From: Sphingobacteriales bacterium
GTDB lineage: Bacteria > Bacteroidota > Bacteroidia > Chitinophagales > Chitinophagaceae
Assembly (NCBI GenBank): GCA_003963365.1
Contig: RXJG01000002.1
Span: forward strand, 320,767-384,766
Reading direction: 5' to 3'
Length of the DNA: 64,000 nt
Shown here: piece after piece, positions 16,152-25,082 of the stretch
Layout: each line of letters begins with the position of its first letter
Position numbering within the stretch: the first letter of the stretch is position 1
Position numbers and translations under genes: made by a program
Notes under the pieces: generated by a model
Told to the model about the DNA's origin: nothing
Database searches by the model: none
The model's input: only the letters and a program-made list of their open reading frames with translations

Positions 16152-17051
16152 TTAATCTACCACAAAACAATTTTTACATATTTCATCCGCCAGCAATTCA
16201 TCTACTTTAATTCCGTTTGAAGGATGTATGATTGAATCGCATGTGATTATTTTTTCTGCTCCGGCCTTTAATAATTTGTCATAGGCTCTTGATGCCATCA
16301 CGGGGTGAATACCGATACATATTGGCGGTTTCATGTCAGCCTTTTTCAGATGCCCGATGGTTTCAATCATTGTATGTGCAGTAGATATGATATCATCTAC
16401 AAGAACCGGCACGTGGTTTTGATATTTTTCTACTTGCGGTACGGATACCTGTACATTACGGTCACCTTTACGAATTTTTTCCAATACAATAAAAGGCGCC
16501 CCGGCGTCTTCTGCTACTTTACTTACCCATTGCTCACTTTCACTATCGGGGCCTATCAATACAGCGTTTTGTATATTTTCCTTAATCCATTTTGAAATCA
16601 GCGGAGACGCATGTAAAACAGAGGTATGGATTGAATAGATTTCATTTAGAGATGTTCGCCTGTGTAAGTGGGGGTCAATGGTAATTAGCTTATCAACAAA
16701 ACCGGAAATAAGCCTTGCAAATAAATCAGAACTGATGCATTCGCCATCTGTAAACCTTTTATCCTGTCTCATGTAAGCCAGGTAAGGAGCTACCAGCGTT
16801 ATGGAAGAAGCACGGAATTCTTTCAGCGTTTTTGCCAGAAAGTATAGTGGCAATATTTTATTGTCAGGGTGATGCAGTGAACAAACAATTATTGCTTCTT
16901 TCTCATACACGTTTGAAATAACTTTCACATAGGTTTCTCCGTCAGGGAAATGCCGGATGATGGCTTCTCCCTGCTGCACATGCAATAGCTCCGTTAAGGA
17001 GTGGCACAGCAGCTCATTGCCAGGTATGCTGAATAAAACACAATTATTCAT
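16152..17051 (-). CDS. Ribose-phosphate pyrophosphokinase-like protein
   Basis: The 299-residue product has the PRPP synthetase fold order: an N-terminal phosphoribosyl half with F-P-D-G-E-T-Y, the A-P-Y-L-A-Y-M-R-Q-D-K-R-F segment near residue 90, a conserved D-P-H-L-H-R near residue 125, and the C-terminal PRPP loop. The loop reads V-D-D-I-I-S-T-A-H-T where active synthetases have D-D-I-I/V-D/S-T-G-G-T, so the two loop glycines are replaced. It overlaps the AMP phosphorylase-like gene by 8 bases, indicating coupling. It may be a specialised paralogue working with ribose 1,5-bisphosphate or PRPP from AMP breakdown. That is inference; the organism probably has a housekeeping copy elsewhere. 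Confidence 0.85.
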   Translation of the reverse strand: MNNCVLFSIPGNELLCHSLTELLHVQQGEAIIRHFPDGETYVKVISNVYEKEAIIVCSLHHPDNKILPLYFLAKTLKEFRASSITLVAPYLAYMRQDKRFTDGECISSDLFARLISGFVDKLITIDPHLHRRTSLNEIYSIHTSVLHASPLISKWIKENIQNAVLIGPDSESEQWVSKVAEDAGAPFIVLEKIRKGDRNVQVSVPQVEKYQNHVPVLVDDIISTAHTMIETIGHLKKADMKPPICIGIHPVMASRAYDKLLKAGAEKIITCDSIIHPSNGIKVDELLADEICKNCFVVD

Positions 17052-18594
17052 TGATTAAATATTTAATGATATCCTCGCTATTATTCTTGTAGTATTCATA
17101 GGCGTACTCCAGTTCACCGGGTGAATTGGCATGAATCGTAAACAATGGTTGTCCACTTTCCACTTTTTCTTTTAACTGAATACGAAAATCAACTCCTGCT
17201 TCCGGTGTATCCGGTGCGCCAGCAAGCTTTGCCACTTGTGCCACTTTCCTGTTGTTTATTTCATGAATGGTACCGGTAAAGTCAGCTTCAATTGTTTTTG
17301 TATATCGGGCTTTCCCAGGTTCTTTAAATCCGCCCTGCGCTTCACAGATGGCAATGAATTTTTTAAATGCCTCTCCGCTTTTTAGTTTTTCTGTTACAAT
17401 CTCCCGTGCAGTATCTTTTGGCATATCCCAGGCGAGGCGTACAAGCTCTGCTGCAATCAGGATTGATTTTTCATATAAATCTTTGGGAGCATCTTTTTTA
17501 CATTGCAATACATGCAGCACATCTCTTGCCTCAAGGGCCGGCCCAATTCCATAGCCTACAGGTTGAGAGCCATCGGAAAATATTATCTGTGTTTTGATGT
17601 CAATGAATTCTGAAACTTCTTTTAATCTTAATGCTAATTGTACTCCGCTATCCATGCTTCTCACTTTTGCTGTTGGCCCCACTGGTATGTCAATCAAACA
17701 ATGTGTTGAGCCTGCAGCAGCTTTCTTAGACAGGATAGAAGCAATCATTTGCCCTTCGCTGTCAATATCCAACGCTTTTTCCACCCGAATTATCAAATCA
17801 TCCGCAGGGCTAAGTTTCACAGCTCCGCCCCAGGCAATACATCCGTTTTCCTTTTCTACAACCTTTCGGATTTCCTGTACACTTAAATTCACATTGGTCA
17901 ATACCCCCATAGTATCGGCAGTACCGGCAGGTGAAGTAATTGCTTTTGAAGAAGTCTTTGGTATGATAATACCCAGCGAAGCAATAATTGGTACTACTAT
18001 CATTGTGGTACGGTTACCCGGTAAGCCGCCAACACAATGCTTGTCTGCTATAACACCTTTCCCCCAGTAGAGTTTATTGCCTGCATCAACCATGGCATGG
18101 GTCAGGTACCGGATTTCGTCCATGTTCATATTATTGCCTGAACAAGCGGACACAAAGGACGACAATAAAATATTGGAATACTTCCCGTCAACTATGTCAT
18201 GGATTATTTCATTATATGCCTGTTGGTCCAGAATACTTCCATACAACTTAGCTCTTACATGAGCTACTGAATGTAAAGGTTCGGTATGAGAAACACTCAA
18301 TAAATCACCTTCCTGAACTGCCAGTTTTTTGGCTGCGCTTTCTGACAAACTGATTTCGCCTTCAGCCAGCAGCCCATCACTTGTAACATTCAATGCAGCG
18401 ATAATACTTTTACCATTCAAAGAAACGGTTACCCGGGTGAGTGCCTGAAAACCTTCAGACTTACAAACATGACAACTGGCTGGCATGAACACTACCAATT
18501 CCTGGTTAGTATCAATGCCCAGATTTTTAAAAGCAAGCTTATGAATATGGCCTTCTTTTAAATCTGTTTCGTTAAAGTGATGTTGCGTTTGCAT
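17044..18594 (-). CDS. AMP phosphorylase / thymidine phosphorylase family protein
   Basis: The 516-residue length and an extra N-terminal domain of about 80 residues fit the archaeal-type AMP phosphorylase group rather than the 440-residue bacterial DeoA. Family landmarks are the K-x-x-V-G-G-L-P-G-N-R-T phosphate-binding stretch near residue 185, T-S-S-K-A-I-T-S-P-A-G-T-A-D-T near residue 212, and the C-terminal A-G-A-P-D-x-P-E-A-G-V-D. AMP phosphorylases convert a nucleoside monophosphate plus phosphate to base and ribose 1,5-bisphosphate. Here no RuBisCO or isomerase gene is near. Instead a PRPP synthetase-like gene overlaps its end, and an RNase-like MBL gene overlaps its start by 23 bases. 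Together this suggests RNA or nucleotide salvage in the cytoplasm. Confidence 0.85.
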   Translation of the reverse strand: MQTQHHFNETDLKEGHIHKLAFKNLGIDTNQELVVFMPASCHVCKSEGFQALTRVTVSLNGKSIIAALNVTSDGLLAEGEISLSESAAKKLAVQEGDLLSVSHTEPLHSVAHVRAKLYGSILDQQAYNEIIHDIVDGKYSNILLSSFVSACSGNNMNMDEIRYLTHAMVDAGNKLYWGKGVIADKHCVGGLPGNRTTMIVVPIIASLGIIIPKTSSKAITSPAGTADTMGVLTNVNLSVQEIRKVVEKENGCIAWGGAVKLSPADDLIIRVEKALDIDSEGQMIASILSKKAAAGSTHCLIDIPVGPTAKVRSMDSGVQLALRLKEVSEFIDIKTQIIFSDGSQPVGYGIGPALEARDVLHVLQCKKDAPKDLYEKSILIAAELVRLAWDMPKDTAREIVTEKLKSGEAFKKFIAICEAQGGFKEPGKARYTKTIEADFTGTIHEINNRKVAQVAKLAGAPDTPEAGVDFRIQLKEKVESGQPLFTIHANSPGELEYAYEYYKNNSEDIIKYLINE

Positions 18595-19984
18595 AAACGT
18601 TGGTATTAAATAAAGTGATTGCCTGATTTTGTTGCTGTATGTGTGCAGGAATTTTTAATTCATCCTGAATCTTTACTCTTAATACTTCCTGAGCTGATGG
18701 CTCACCGTGCACTAAAAAGATTTTCAGTGGTAATTGCTGAAAGCTTTTTAGCCATTCTATCAACTCTGATTGGTCAGCATGGGCAGAAAGGCCTGATATT
18801 TCAACAACTCTTGCTTTTACGGGATAATATTTACCATGAATTTTTACTTCATGTGCCTTGTTTTGCAATGCCCGGCCCCTTGTTCCTTCTGCCTGATAAC
18901 CTATTAACAGGACGATATTGTTTTCATGTATTGCTAAATGCTTCATGTATTCAAGTACACGACCTCCTGTGAGCATACCACTTGCTGAAATCACAATTTT
19001 GCTTCCGTGCTTGTGAATAATATCCTTTGTATTGTGCCAATCTCTGTTGATGACTACATCTTTACATACACTCATACATTCTTCATGTTTCAGCTTATGC
19101 CATTTTGGATAACGGCATAAAATTTCTGTCGCATCAGCAGCCATAGGACTGTCAAGAAAAACCGGTAACCAATGCGGGATTCTGTTTTTCTTTTTAAGGT
19201 GATTGATGAGGTGCATGATTTCCTGTGCCCGACCAACTGCAAAACTTGGTATCAATATGGTGCCATGTTTATCGGTTGCTTCATTGATTACATCAGCCAA
19301 CTGTTCAGAAGGATCTGCATTTCCATGTAAGCGGTCGCCATAGGTTGATTCCATTACTACGTAGTCGGCCCTGTCTATATTTGCCGGTGGTAGCAAAAAG
19401 TCTGAATGATAACGACCAATATCACCAGAAAAAACTATTGTTTTATCATAGCAATTCAATTGAACGCAGGCGCTGCCGAGTATATGGCCATTCTTTCTGA
19501 ATTGAAAGCTGATATGAGGTGATAATTGAACCACTGAACTATGCTCCACCGTTTCAAAATGACTAATTGCAAAGTCAACATCTTCGGATTTGTAAAGAGG
19601 TAATGCCGGCTTATGTTTGGAATAACCTTCCCGGTTGGCTTTTTCTGCATCTTCTTCCTGTATTTTGGCGCTGTCGTATAAAATAATTTCTGCCAGGTCT
19701 TTTGTAGGAGGCGTCATATAAATTTTTCCTTTGAAGCCTTGTTTTACAAAGAGGGGAATATACCCGCAGTGATCAAGGTGTGCATGCGTTAACAACAGCA
19801 CATCAATATCAGCGGGGTGCACGGGTAATTCCTCACGGTTTTTCATTCGCAATGATTTTATACCCTGAAACAGGCCACAATCAACCAGTATATTTAATTC
19901 AGGAGTCTGTAACAAATGTTTAGAACCTGTTACTGTTTCAGCCGCTCCCAATGATTGTAATATGATTTCGTTTGTTGTTCTCAT
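18572..19984 (-). CDS. MBL-fold beta-CASP RNA-processing hydrolase
   Basis: The 470-residue product has the zinc-binding H-A-H-L-D-H at about residue 66, a second metal motif region around G-H-I-L-G-S-A near residue 165, E-S-T-Y-G-D (residue ~212), and the beta-CASP and RNA-specificity parts with S-A-S-G-M-L-T-G-G-R and S-G-L-S-A-H-A-D near residue 400. This is the layout of bacterial and archaeal CPSF-like exonuclease/endonuclease proteins. It is cytoplasmic and probably cleaves RNA. It is first in a run with AMP phosphorylase and PRPP synthetase-like genes that overlap, so RNA breakdown to nucleotides and on to sugar phosphates is a reasonable pathway. Substrate is not shown. Confidence 0.9.
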   Translation of the reverse strand: MRTTNEIILQSLGAAETVTGSKHLLQTPELNILVDCGLFQGIKSLRMKNREELPVHPADIDVLLLTHAHLDHCGYIPLFVKQGFKGKIYMTPPTKDLAEIILYDSAKIQEEDAEKANREGYSKHKPALPLYKSEDVDFAISHFETVEHSSVVQLSPHISFQFRKNGHILGSACVQLNCYDKTIVFSGDIGRYHSDFLLPPANIDRADYVVMESTYGDRLHGNADPSEQLADVINEATDKHGTILIPSFAVGRAQEIMHLINHLKKKNRIPHWLPVFLDSPMAADATEILCRYPKWHKLKHEECMSVCKDVVINRDWHNTKDIIHKHGSKIVISASGMLTGGRVLEYMKHLAIHENNIVLLIGYQAEGTRGRALQNKAHEVKIHGKYYPVKARVVEISGLSAHADQSELIEWLKSFQQLPLKIFLVHGEPSAQEVLRVKIQDELKIPAHIQQQNQAITLFNTNVYANATSL

Positions 19985-19994
19985 TATATTTCTT

Positions 19995-20642
19995 TTAGCG
20001 CATTTTATGACTGCGGTTTACTAAGGGTTTTACCGGATATTCGTTAAGAATACGATGCACAGCAGGATGCAGGTCGTAGCTGATATGGGATGCATCATAA
20101 ATATCTCCTTCAGCAATGCCTGTCCATACCAGTTTATTGTTTTTTCGGTCAATAAAGTTTAAAGTGATGGAACCATTTACATATTCCTGTTTTTGTGTAG
20201 TAGTGTAACCAGGAAAGCCGGAATAGCCATAATTATAGGTCGGGTAATAGCGGTAATAATATCCGTAGGGATAGGGTGAGTAATAGAAACTTCCGAAATA
20301 ATAAGGCCGGTAATAATAACTGGAAGGATAAGTAGTTATTACCCTTTCTTTTTTTGCATTGGTTATTTCCAGTTGCATTAAGATATCGGGGCTTTCTCCG
20401 TCAAATTGATATCCTCTGTCGCTCATGCATTGTCCGAAATAATTGCGGATATTATTCCGGATAATTTCATTGTTATAGGGTGTATTTGCAGTGTCTGCCT
20501 TATCGGGCAGCCATGCAAATGTTTTATACTGGCTGAAATTAACTGACCGGTCATAATCGGTGGATACAGCATTGTAGGTAGTGCTGCAGCCAACCAGCAC
20601 TATTATTGTTGCAATACTTAAAATCCAGGTACTCGTTTTCAT
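19995..20642 (-). CDS. DUF4136-domain lipoprotein
   Basis: The 215-residue product has a lipoprotein signal (I-V-L-V-G-C near residue 19). After the Cys come Y-D-R-S-V-N-F-S-Q-Y-K-T-F-A-W, the standard opening of DUF4136. A Tyr/Pro/Gly-rich middle section (repeats of Y-Y-R-P-Y-Y and P-Y-G-Y) is followed by the C-terminal N-N-K-L-V-W-T-G strand. It is probably anchored in the envelope. The Tyr-rich insertion is low-complexity. Its role is unknown. Confidence 0.8.
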   Translation of the reverse strand: MKTSTWILSIATIIVLVGCSTTYNAVSTDYDRSVNFSQYKTFAWLPDKADTANTPYNNEIIRNNIRNYFGQCMSDRGYQFDGESPDILMQLEITNAKKERVITTYPSSYYYRPYYFGSFYYSPYPYGYYYRYYPTYNYGYSGFPGYTTTQKQEYVNGSITLNFIDRKNNKLVWTGIAEGDIYDASHISYDLHPAVHRILNEYPVKPLVNRSHKMR

Positions 20643-20673
20643 AAATTATATATTTAAATGTTATTAATCATTA

Positions 20674-21216
20674 TTATTCACCCGGCCTTTTCAAAACAAG
20701 CTGATTAAATTTTGCGTTTATTTTTTCCTCTCCAGGTAAAAGATTTTTCACATTAAATAGCTGCAGGTCTATTAGAAAATCTCCTGATAAAATGCAGCTT
20801 GTGTTACCCCTTGGAAAATGCTCCAATACCGAGATAAAACTGAACGGCCGGCTTACTCCGTTCAAAAAAAGAGTTCCTTGCGTAGCAAATTTTTGTTTAG
20901 GATGGCTTTTAGTTTGTACAAAAGCAATGTTCATCTTACCACTAAAAACTAATTCCTGGCCTGCCAGTTTTTGCAGGAGGATATTTAAGGAATCATTTTC
21001 TGTTATTATAGTGGGAATCACCAGCCGCAGGTGCATTTCTGCCTTATCATAATTCAAATGCATGAATAACTGATTGCTCACTGCCGTTACACCTGCACCT
21101 CTGTACCTTCCGCTGGCGAGTATAGTTCCCGACTTTGTTTGGTACACTTGTGCGGCTGATGAAATTCCCGTAACCAGGAACCATGAAACCCATATTGCCA
21201 TTAAACCTAAGCGCAT
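20674..21216 (-). CDS. YceI-like secreted protein
   Basis: The 180-residue product starts with a signal sequence ending at S-S-A-A-Q. The rest is beta-rich. A-x-G-R-Y-R-G-A-G, the long F-V-Q-T-K-S-H-P-K segment, G-T-L-F-L-N-G-V and the paired strands near the end match YceI-type lipocalin-like proteins, which bind isoprenoid or other hydrophobic ligands in the periplasm. Sequence support is moderate. It is 31 bases upstream of the DUF4136 gene on the same strand. Confidence 0.6.
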   Translation of the reverse strand: MRLGLMAIWVSWFLVTGISSAAQVYQTKSGTILASGRYRGAGVTAVSNQLFMHLNYDKAEMHLRLVIPTIITENDSLNILLQKLAGQELVFSGKMNIAFVQTKSHPKQKFATQGTLFLNGVSRPFSFISVLEHFPRGNTSCILSGDFLIDLQLFNVKNLLPGEEKINAKFNQLVLKRPGE

Positions 21217-21297
21217 AGAAAATGATTTTTTAATTTGATAGCAGGTTCACATTTCCGATAACTTCTTTAATACGTATATAATACAGGCCTAAAATCA

Positions 21298-21693
21298 TTA
21301 ATGATGCCCGTTCATATTCATGCCCTGATGACCTCCGGAATGCATACCTGAACCATGCATCCGCATCATATTTCTTTGAAACATTTGATGCGACCGGTAT
21401 TTTTTACCATTCATATCCATGCACTGCCCATTGCGCAACTGGTGCTGTTTACCATTTTTTAATTGGTACAAACCATTTGCCTGCATTACCGTGCCGTTTT
21501 GTAATGTCATTTGATTTTCCATCATCATTTCCTTTCCATTCATACTGTGGTACATTTTGCCGTCTTTCATTATCAGGTGCTCATCATTTACAGTTGTGCC
21601 TTGTTCATTTGTGTTCCCGGTTGATACTTGCTGGGCAAGTGATGCAGTTATCAGTAGTACTATTGACATAGCTGCTAAAAGAATTTTTTTCAT
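21298..21693 (-). CDS. Met/His-rich secreted protein, DUF6799-like
   Basis: The 131-residue product has a signal peptide cleaved near L-A-Q-Q. The mature part contains short repeats of the type M-K-D-G-K-M-Y, T-L-Q-N-G-T-V-M, Q-L-K-N-G-K and Q-L-R-N-G-Q, as in DUF6799. It ends in a Met/His tail (M-R-M-H-G-S-G-M-H-S-G-G-H). This composition suits copper or silver binding in the periplasm. It is preceded by a beta-barrel protein gene. The repeat match is good; function is inferred. Confidence 0.75.
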   Translation of the reverse strand: MKKILLAAMSIVLLITASLAQQVSTGNTNEQGTTVNDEHLIMKDGKMYHSMNGKEMMMENQMTLQNGTVMQANGLYQLKNGKQHQLRNGQCMDMNGKKYRSHQMFQRNMMRMHGSGMHSGGHQGMNMNGHH

Positions 21694-21698
21694 ATTGT

Positions 21699-22592
21699 TT
21701 ATTTTTTTTGTTTGGAAAATTTATAAAATACTCCCATGGACCAGAAAAAAGTATTGCTGAGGTCTTCTTTATAGGTATTCAGATTATCAGTAATTGTTGC
21801 CGGGTTTACTGGAATAGCATATATTGGCAGGAACTGGAACCGAAAATGTTTTAAATCATATCTTACAGGGATACTAAACTCATAATTCTGAATATTAAAA
21901 ATACTTCCACTCATCATGCCAGTGCCCATTGTATTAATGCCGCCCGCATTAATCATGTGTTGTCCAAACCGCTTATTGTTATTGTAGTTGCTGTAATAGT
22001 TTTGTGTGCCACTATACAGCGAAAAGGTTGGACTGATTTTTAAATTATCATTCGCTGTATAAAAATTATGACTTATAGCCACACTAAAAATAAAATCACT
22101 TTGATTGCTGAAATACACAGTACCATCCACATACACTTCCAGTATGTCAAAATCATAATCGGCGTAAGCATTCAGGTTAGCTGTTAATGCAGATTTGGCT
22201 GTATAACTCTTATTATTGAAAATATATCCCGTTGCAGAAATACCTGCAGTAAAATCTTTTTTATAATAATCATAACCGCCGGTTGTTGTGAATAAGTCAA
22301 TCCTGTTTTGCTGTGAGGATGCCAGGTAGGATACAATACCGGTAATAAAAAAACCTGATTTATGATAATATCCTGCAGATGCTGAAATGTAAGGAGACTT
22401 AATTGCGCTTTTACGGCCTAAAAAAACAATGTCGCTGTTAAATGCAGCGCCTGCCAAAATGTAGGATGACTCTTTTGCAAGGGCTGAACTTGAATCTGGA
22501 ACTTTTTTCTCCTGTGAATATGATGATACTGGCATGATAAGCAGAATCACCAATAACACGGAAAGAACATTTATCTTTTTCATACACAGCAT
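21699..22592 (-). CDS. Outer-membrane beta-barrel-like protein
   Basis: The 297-residue product has a signal sequence ending at S-S-Y-S-Q; the start is either of two Met codons at 22592 or 22583. The mature protein is built of alternating hydrophobic and aromatic strands (Y-I-S-A-S-A-G-Y-Y, Y-K-K-D-F-T-A-G-I-S, N-F-Y-T-A) and ends F-Y-K-F-S-K. That suggests an outer-membrane barrel, but I do not recognise a named family. It lies between the Met/His-rich gene and a small cytochrome-like gene. Confidence 0.6.
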   Translation of the reverse strand: MLCMKKINVLSVLLVILLIMPVSSYSQEKKVPDSSSALAKESSYILAGAAFNSDIVFLGRKSAIKSPYISASAGYYHKSGFFITGIVSYLASSQQNRIDLFTTTGGYDYYKKDFTAGISATGYIFNNKSYTAKSALTANLNAYADYDFDILEVYVDGTVYFSNQSDFIFSVAISHNFYTANDNLKISPTFSLYSGTQNYYSNYNNNKRFGQHMINAGGINTMGTGMMSGSIFNIQNYEFSIPVRYDLKHFRFQFLPIYAIPVNPATITDNLNTYKEDLSNTFFWSMGVFYKFSKQKK

Positions 22593-22647
22593 TTAATATT
22601 TTCTATAATGCTTTTAAATCAAGGGTACGGATTTAAAGAAACCAACC

Positions 22648-22911
22648 TTATTCACCTGCCTGCATAAACTCTGTAATCTTTTTGTACTCATCTTCGGTAA
22701 GCATGGCCCTTTGCCGCATGTGGGTATTAATTACTTCCCACTGTGAATTAGTAAAAGCAGAACTGGGTGGTGTATTGTGGCATCGCTGACAGTTTTCGCT
22801 CCAAAGCTGGCTGCCACTTTTATCGGTTATTTTGGCCGTTACACAACTGGCGATGACTAACCCTGTTGTAAGTATCAGGGCAACTATTATTATTAATGTA
22901 TTACGTTTCAT
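22648..22911 (-). CDS. Small c-type cytochrome lipoprotein
   Basis: The start at 22909-22911 (M-K-R-N-T-L-I-I-I-V) gives an 87-residue protein with a lipoprotein-like signal (V-I-A-S-C). The haem site is C-Q-R-C-H near residue 45. Downstream M-R-Q-R-A-M and I-T-E-F-M-Q could supply an axial Met. A longer frame that starts upstream reads through the porin end and is unlikely. It is the last gene of the respiratory-type module and may carry electrons at the outer face of the inner membrane. Confidence 0.72.
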   Translation of the reverse strand: MKRNTLIIIVALILTTGLVIASCVTAKITDKSGSQLWSENCQRCHNTPPSSAFTNSQWEVINTHMRQRAMLTEDEYKKITEFMQAGE

Positions 22912-22931
22912 AAAAACTAATTTTAGCGTTA

Positions 22932-24089
22932 TTAAAAACCAACTGCAAACTGTACGAGGAAAGCATTGTTGTTTTCCTGGCGCTGATAAGCCAGTTTTAC
23001 TGCCGTACGCCAGTTTATCCAATAATTAAAACCATAGGTATATTGCTTTATCTTGTCGGGCTCTTTTGAACCAGAAGGAGGATTTAAACCGGCATAACGG
23101 AATACCAATTCAGTTTTCTTCAGGAACTTATTGGGCGACATGCTTGGCCGGTAGGCAGCCTGGGCAAAAACACTGTTCCTTTTGTTATCAAAAGTGTACG
23201 TTGTAGTTCCGGTAGGGTCGTCAGGGTCTTTATAATCTGCTTTATCAACATTAACCCAATTCCATTGTGCTTTTACATCAAACAGGCCTTTGATGAAATC
23301 AAGCTGTTTTACATAAGTTAAATCAAGTGCATACTGCTGGGTTTTCAGGTTCTCATATACCGACCCTTTGTCTCCAGGTTTAGCCAATTGCCAGGAACCG
23401 CCTACCTCAAGAGAAGAGTTAGAAAAAGGTAATAAGCCAATCCGTCCTCCAAATGTTTTATTGTTATTATTGTCATCAGCATTCTCATAGGAAAGCATGC
23501 CCTCTTCACCGGGTTCATCAGCGCCGGTATTTAACACGGGGCCATTAGAAACATAAATGCTGTAATTCATTTTTGCAGAACCGAGGGGAATACCACCTCG
23601 TACATCAAAACCCAATTCAGCGCTTGGGCCTACACCATCATGGCCATAACCTGGTGGGGCTGTAGGTAGTTTATTTATCCATGCAGGGTGCAGCCTGTCC
23701 TGAAATATACCGTACGGAGAGAGAAACTTACCGGCTCTGAAAGTGATGTATTTATTGAGGAAGTAGGAAACATTGGCATATTCAAGGTTAATAACTGTTT
23801 CATTACCTTCCAGCTCTGTCTCCAGTTCTGCTTCAACAAAGATTTTCTCTGATGGTTTCCATAACAAAATCGGGTTTAATGAAAAGCCATTAAACTTTGT
23901 ATCGTCTTTGGCAAATTTTGCACCAGCTGTAGTATATCCGGTTAATACAAATTTGCTGTTCCTGGATATTAAGGGTTGCACTTTGTTTTGAATTAAACTA
24001 TCCAGATAGTCCTGGTTATATTGCTGGCTGAAGCCTGTTGCAGAAAGCAGCAATACAGCAGCAATTGAAATAAAAATTTTCTTTTTCAT
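22932..24089 (-). CDS. Outer-membrane porin (phosphate-selective porin-like)
   Basis: The 385-residue product has a signal peptide (S-A-T-G-F-S-Q). Beta-strand-rich sequence follows and ends with the outer-membrane sorting aromatic (V-G-F at the C-terminus). The G-K-F-L-S-P-Y-G and S-A-E-L-G-F-D-V-R-G-G segments are typical of the porin O/P group. It is located between two cytochrome genes and may give substrate access to the periplasm for the nearby oxidoreductase module. Substrate unknown. Confidence 0.75.
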   Translation of the reverse strand: MKKKIFISIAAVLLLSATGFSQQYNQDYLDSLIQNKVQPLISRNSKFVLTGYTTAGAKFAKDDTKFNGFSLNPILLWKPSEKIFVEAELETELEGNETVINLEYANVSYFLNKYITFRAGKFLSPYGIFQDRLHPAWINKLPTAPPGYGHDGVGPSAELGFDVRGGIPLGSAKMNYSIYVSNGPVLNTGADEPGEEGMLSYENADDNNNNKTFGGRIGLLPFSNSSLEVGGSWQLAKPGDKGSVYENLKTQQYALDLTYVKQLDFIKGLFDVKAQWNWVNVDKADYKDPDDPTGTTTYTFDNKRNSVFAQAAYRPSMSPNKFLKKTELVFRYAGLNPPSGSKEPDKIKQYTYGFNYWINWRTAVKLAYQRQENNNAFLVQFAVGF

Positions 24090-24093
24090 ATAA

Positions 24094-24513
24094 TTACTGT
24101 TTTAATGTTCTCATATAAACTACAGATTGCCATATCTGAGTTTCATTTAGTTTCTTTTTGAAAGATGGCATTGGCTTCCTTCCTTCTGAAATTTTCCAGA
24201 ACAGGGCGCCATCACTCTGGCTTTGTGTAACCGCTTTTGTAAAATCTCCCGCTGGTATATCCAGGTCTTTTGCTGAAGGGCCATCACCTTTACCTTTTTT
24301 CCCATGACAGGATTGGCATTCTTTTACATACACAGTTTTGCCGGCAGCAATTGTAGTGGCATCAGCAGTTAAGGGATTTTTCTTAGCGTCAGCAGAGGCG
24401 GGGGCTTTCCATTCCTTTTGTTGAAAGAATGCACTGCCTGCAATTGCAACCAGTAACAGCAATGAGGCAATCAACATTTTTTTCCGGATAATCTTTTTAA
24501 CTAATACTTTCAT
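24094..24513 (-). CDS. Membrane-anchored mono-haem cytochrome c
   Basis: The 139-residue product has one N-terminal hydrophobic anchor and a cytochrome c domain with C-Q-S-C-H-G near residue 64. The likely axial Met is in R-K-P-M-P-S-F near residue 113. It lies 4 bases upstream of the porin and 17 bases downstream of a membrane protein of the same module. It is the probable periplasmic electron acceptor or donor of the NrfD-type membrane protein. Confidence 0.88.
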   Translation of the reverse strand: MKVLVKKIIRKKMLIASLLLLVAIAGSAFFQQKEWKAPASADAKKNPLTADATTIAAGKTVYVKECQSCHGKKGKGDGPSAKDLDIPAGDFTKAVTQSQSDGALFWKISEGRKPMPSFKKKLNETQIWQSVVYMRTLKQ

Positions 24514-24530
24514 AATTATAATTTTTACTG

Positions 24531-25082
24531 TTAAGAAATGACTTTCATTGATGCTTTTTTAATGCGGTAAACCAGGTACAGTACATACACAAATAGTAGC
24601 CATACAACACCCACCGCTGCTATGAATGAGACTACAAGCCACCACGGTGCATGTGCCCCGGCTATGGAACGGGGTATGGGTTTATCTGCGGGGAAAGTAA
24701 GCTTTGATTGAATAGAAACCTGGAAGGCCGTATCCTTCATTACATCGCTTTCCTCTACTTTGGCAATTAGTAAAAAATTCTTTGTGGCATCATGCCCACG
24801 GATATCAGATGAGAATTCTGCTGTTATAATGCCCGTACTATCTGTAGTGCCATCCGCCACTTTCATCAATCCAAATGTTCGCTGTACATAAAAGGTCAAT
24901 TCAACATCTTTTGCAGGTTGTTGAGTAGCAATATTGGTAACCGTAGCTGTAACAACATACATGCTGTCGTTGGAGCTCAGGTGCAGCGCAATGTTTCCAT
25001 TTATTTTTTCATCCTGCGCAGCTACGGTTGTTGTCAGCAGGAATGACAAGAATATAAAATTGTATATTTTATTAGCTTGCAT
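24531..25082 (-). CDS. Secreted Ig-like domain protein with C-terminal membrane helix
   Basis: Start chosen at 25080-25082 (M-Q-A-N-K-I-Y-N), giving 183 residues and an 11-base overlap with the NrfD-like gene. The protein has a signal peptide (T-T-V-A-A-Q), then a beta-sandwich of about 120 residues. T-V-T-N-I-A-T-Q-Q-P-A-K-D-V-E-L-T-F is like an Ig/carboxypeptidase-regulatory domain. A single helix (V-V-S-F-I-A-A-V-G-V) and a short basic cytoplasmic tail follow. No cofactor motif is present. It may be a structural or assembly subunit of the NrfD-type complex. I do not recognise a named family. Confidence 0.65.
   Translation of the reverse strand: MQANKIYNFIFLSFLLTTTVAAQDEKINGNIALHLSSNDSMYVVTATVTNIATQQPAKDVELTFYVQRTFGLMKVADGTTDSTGIITAEFSSDIRGHDATKNFLLIAKVEESDVMKDTAFQVSIQSKLTFPADKPIPRSIAGAHAPWWLVVSFIAAVGVVWLLFVYVLYLVYRIKKASMKVIS

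Noticed and set aside
17044..18594. Naming the gene deoA, a thymidine phosphorylase.
   Set aside because: Its length and N-terminal domain fit the AMP phosphorylase group, and no pyrimidine salvage genes are near.
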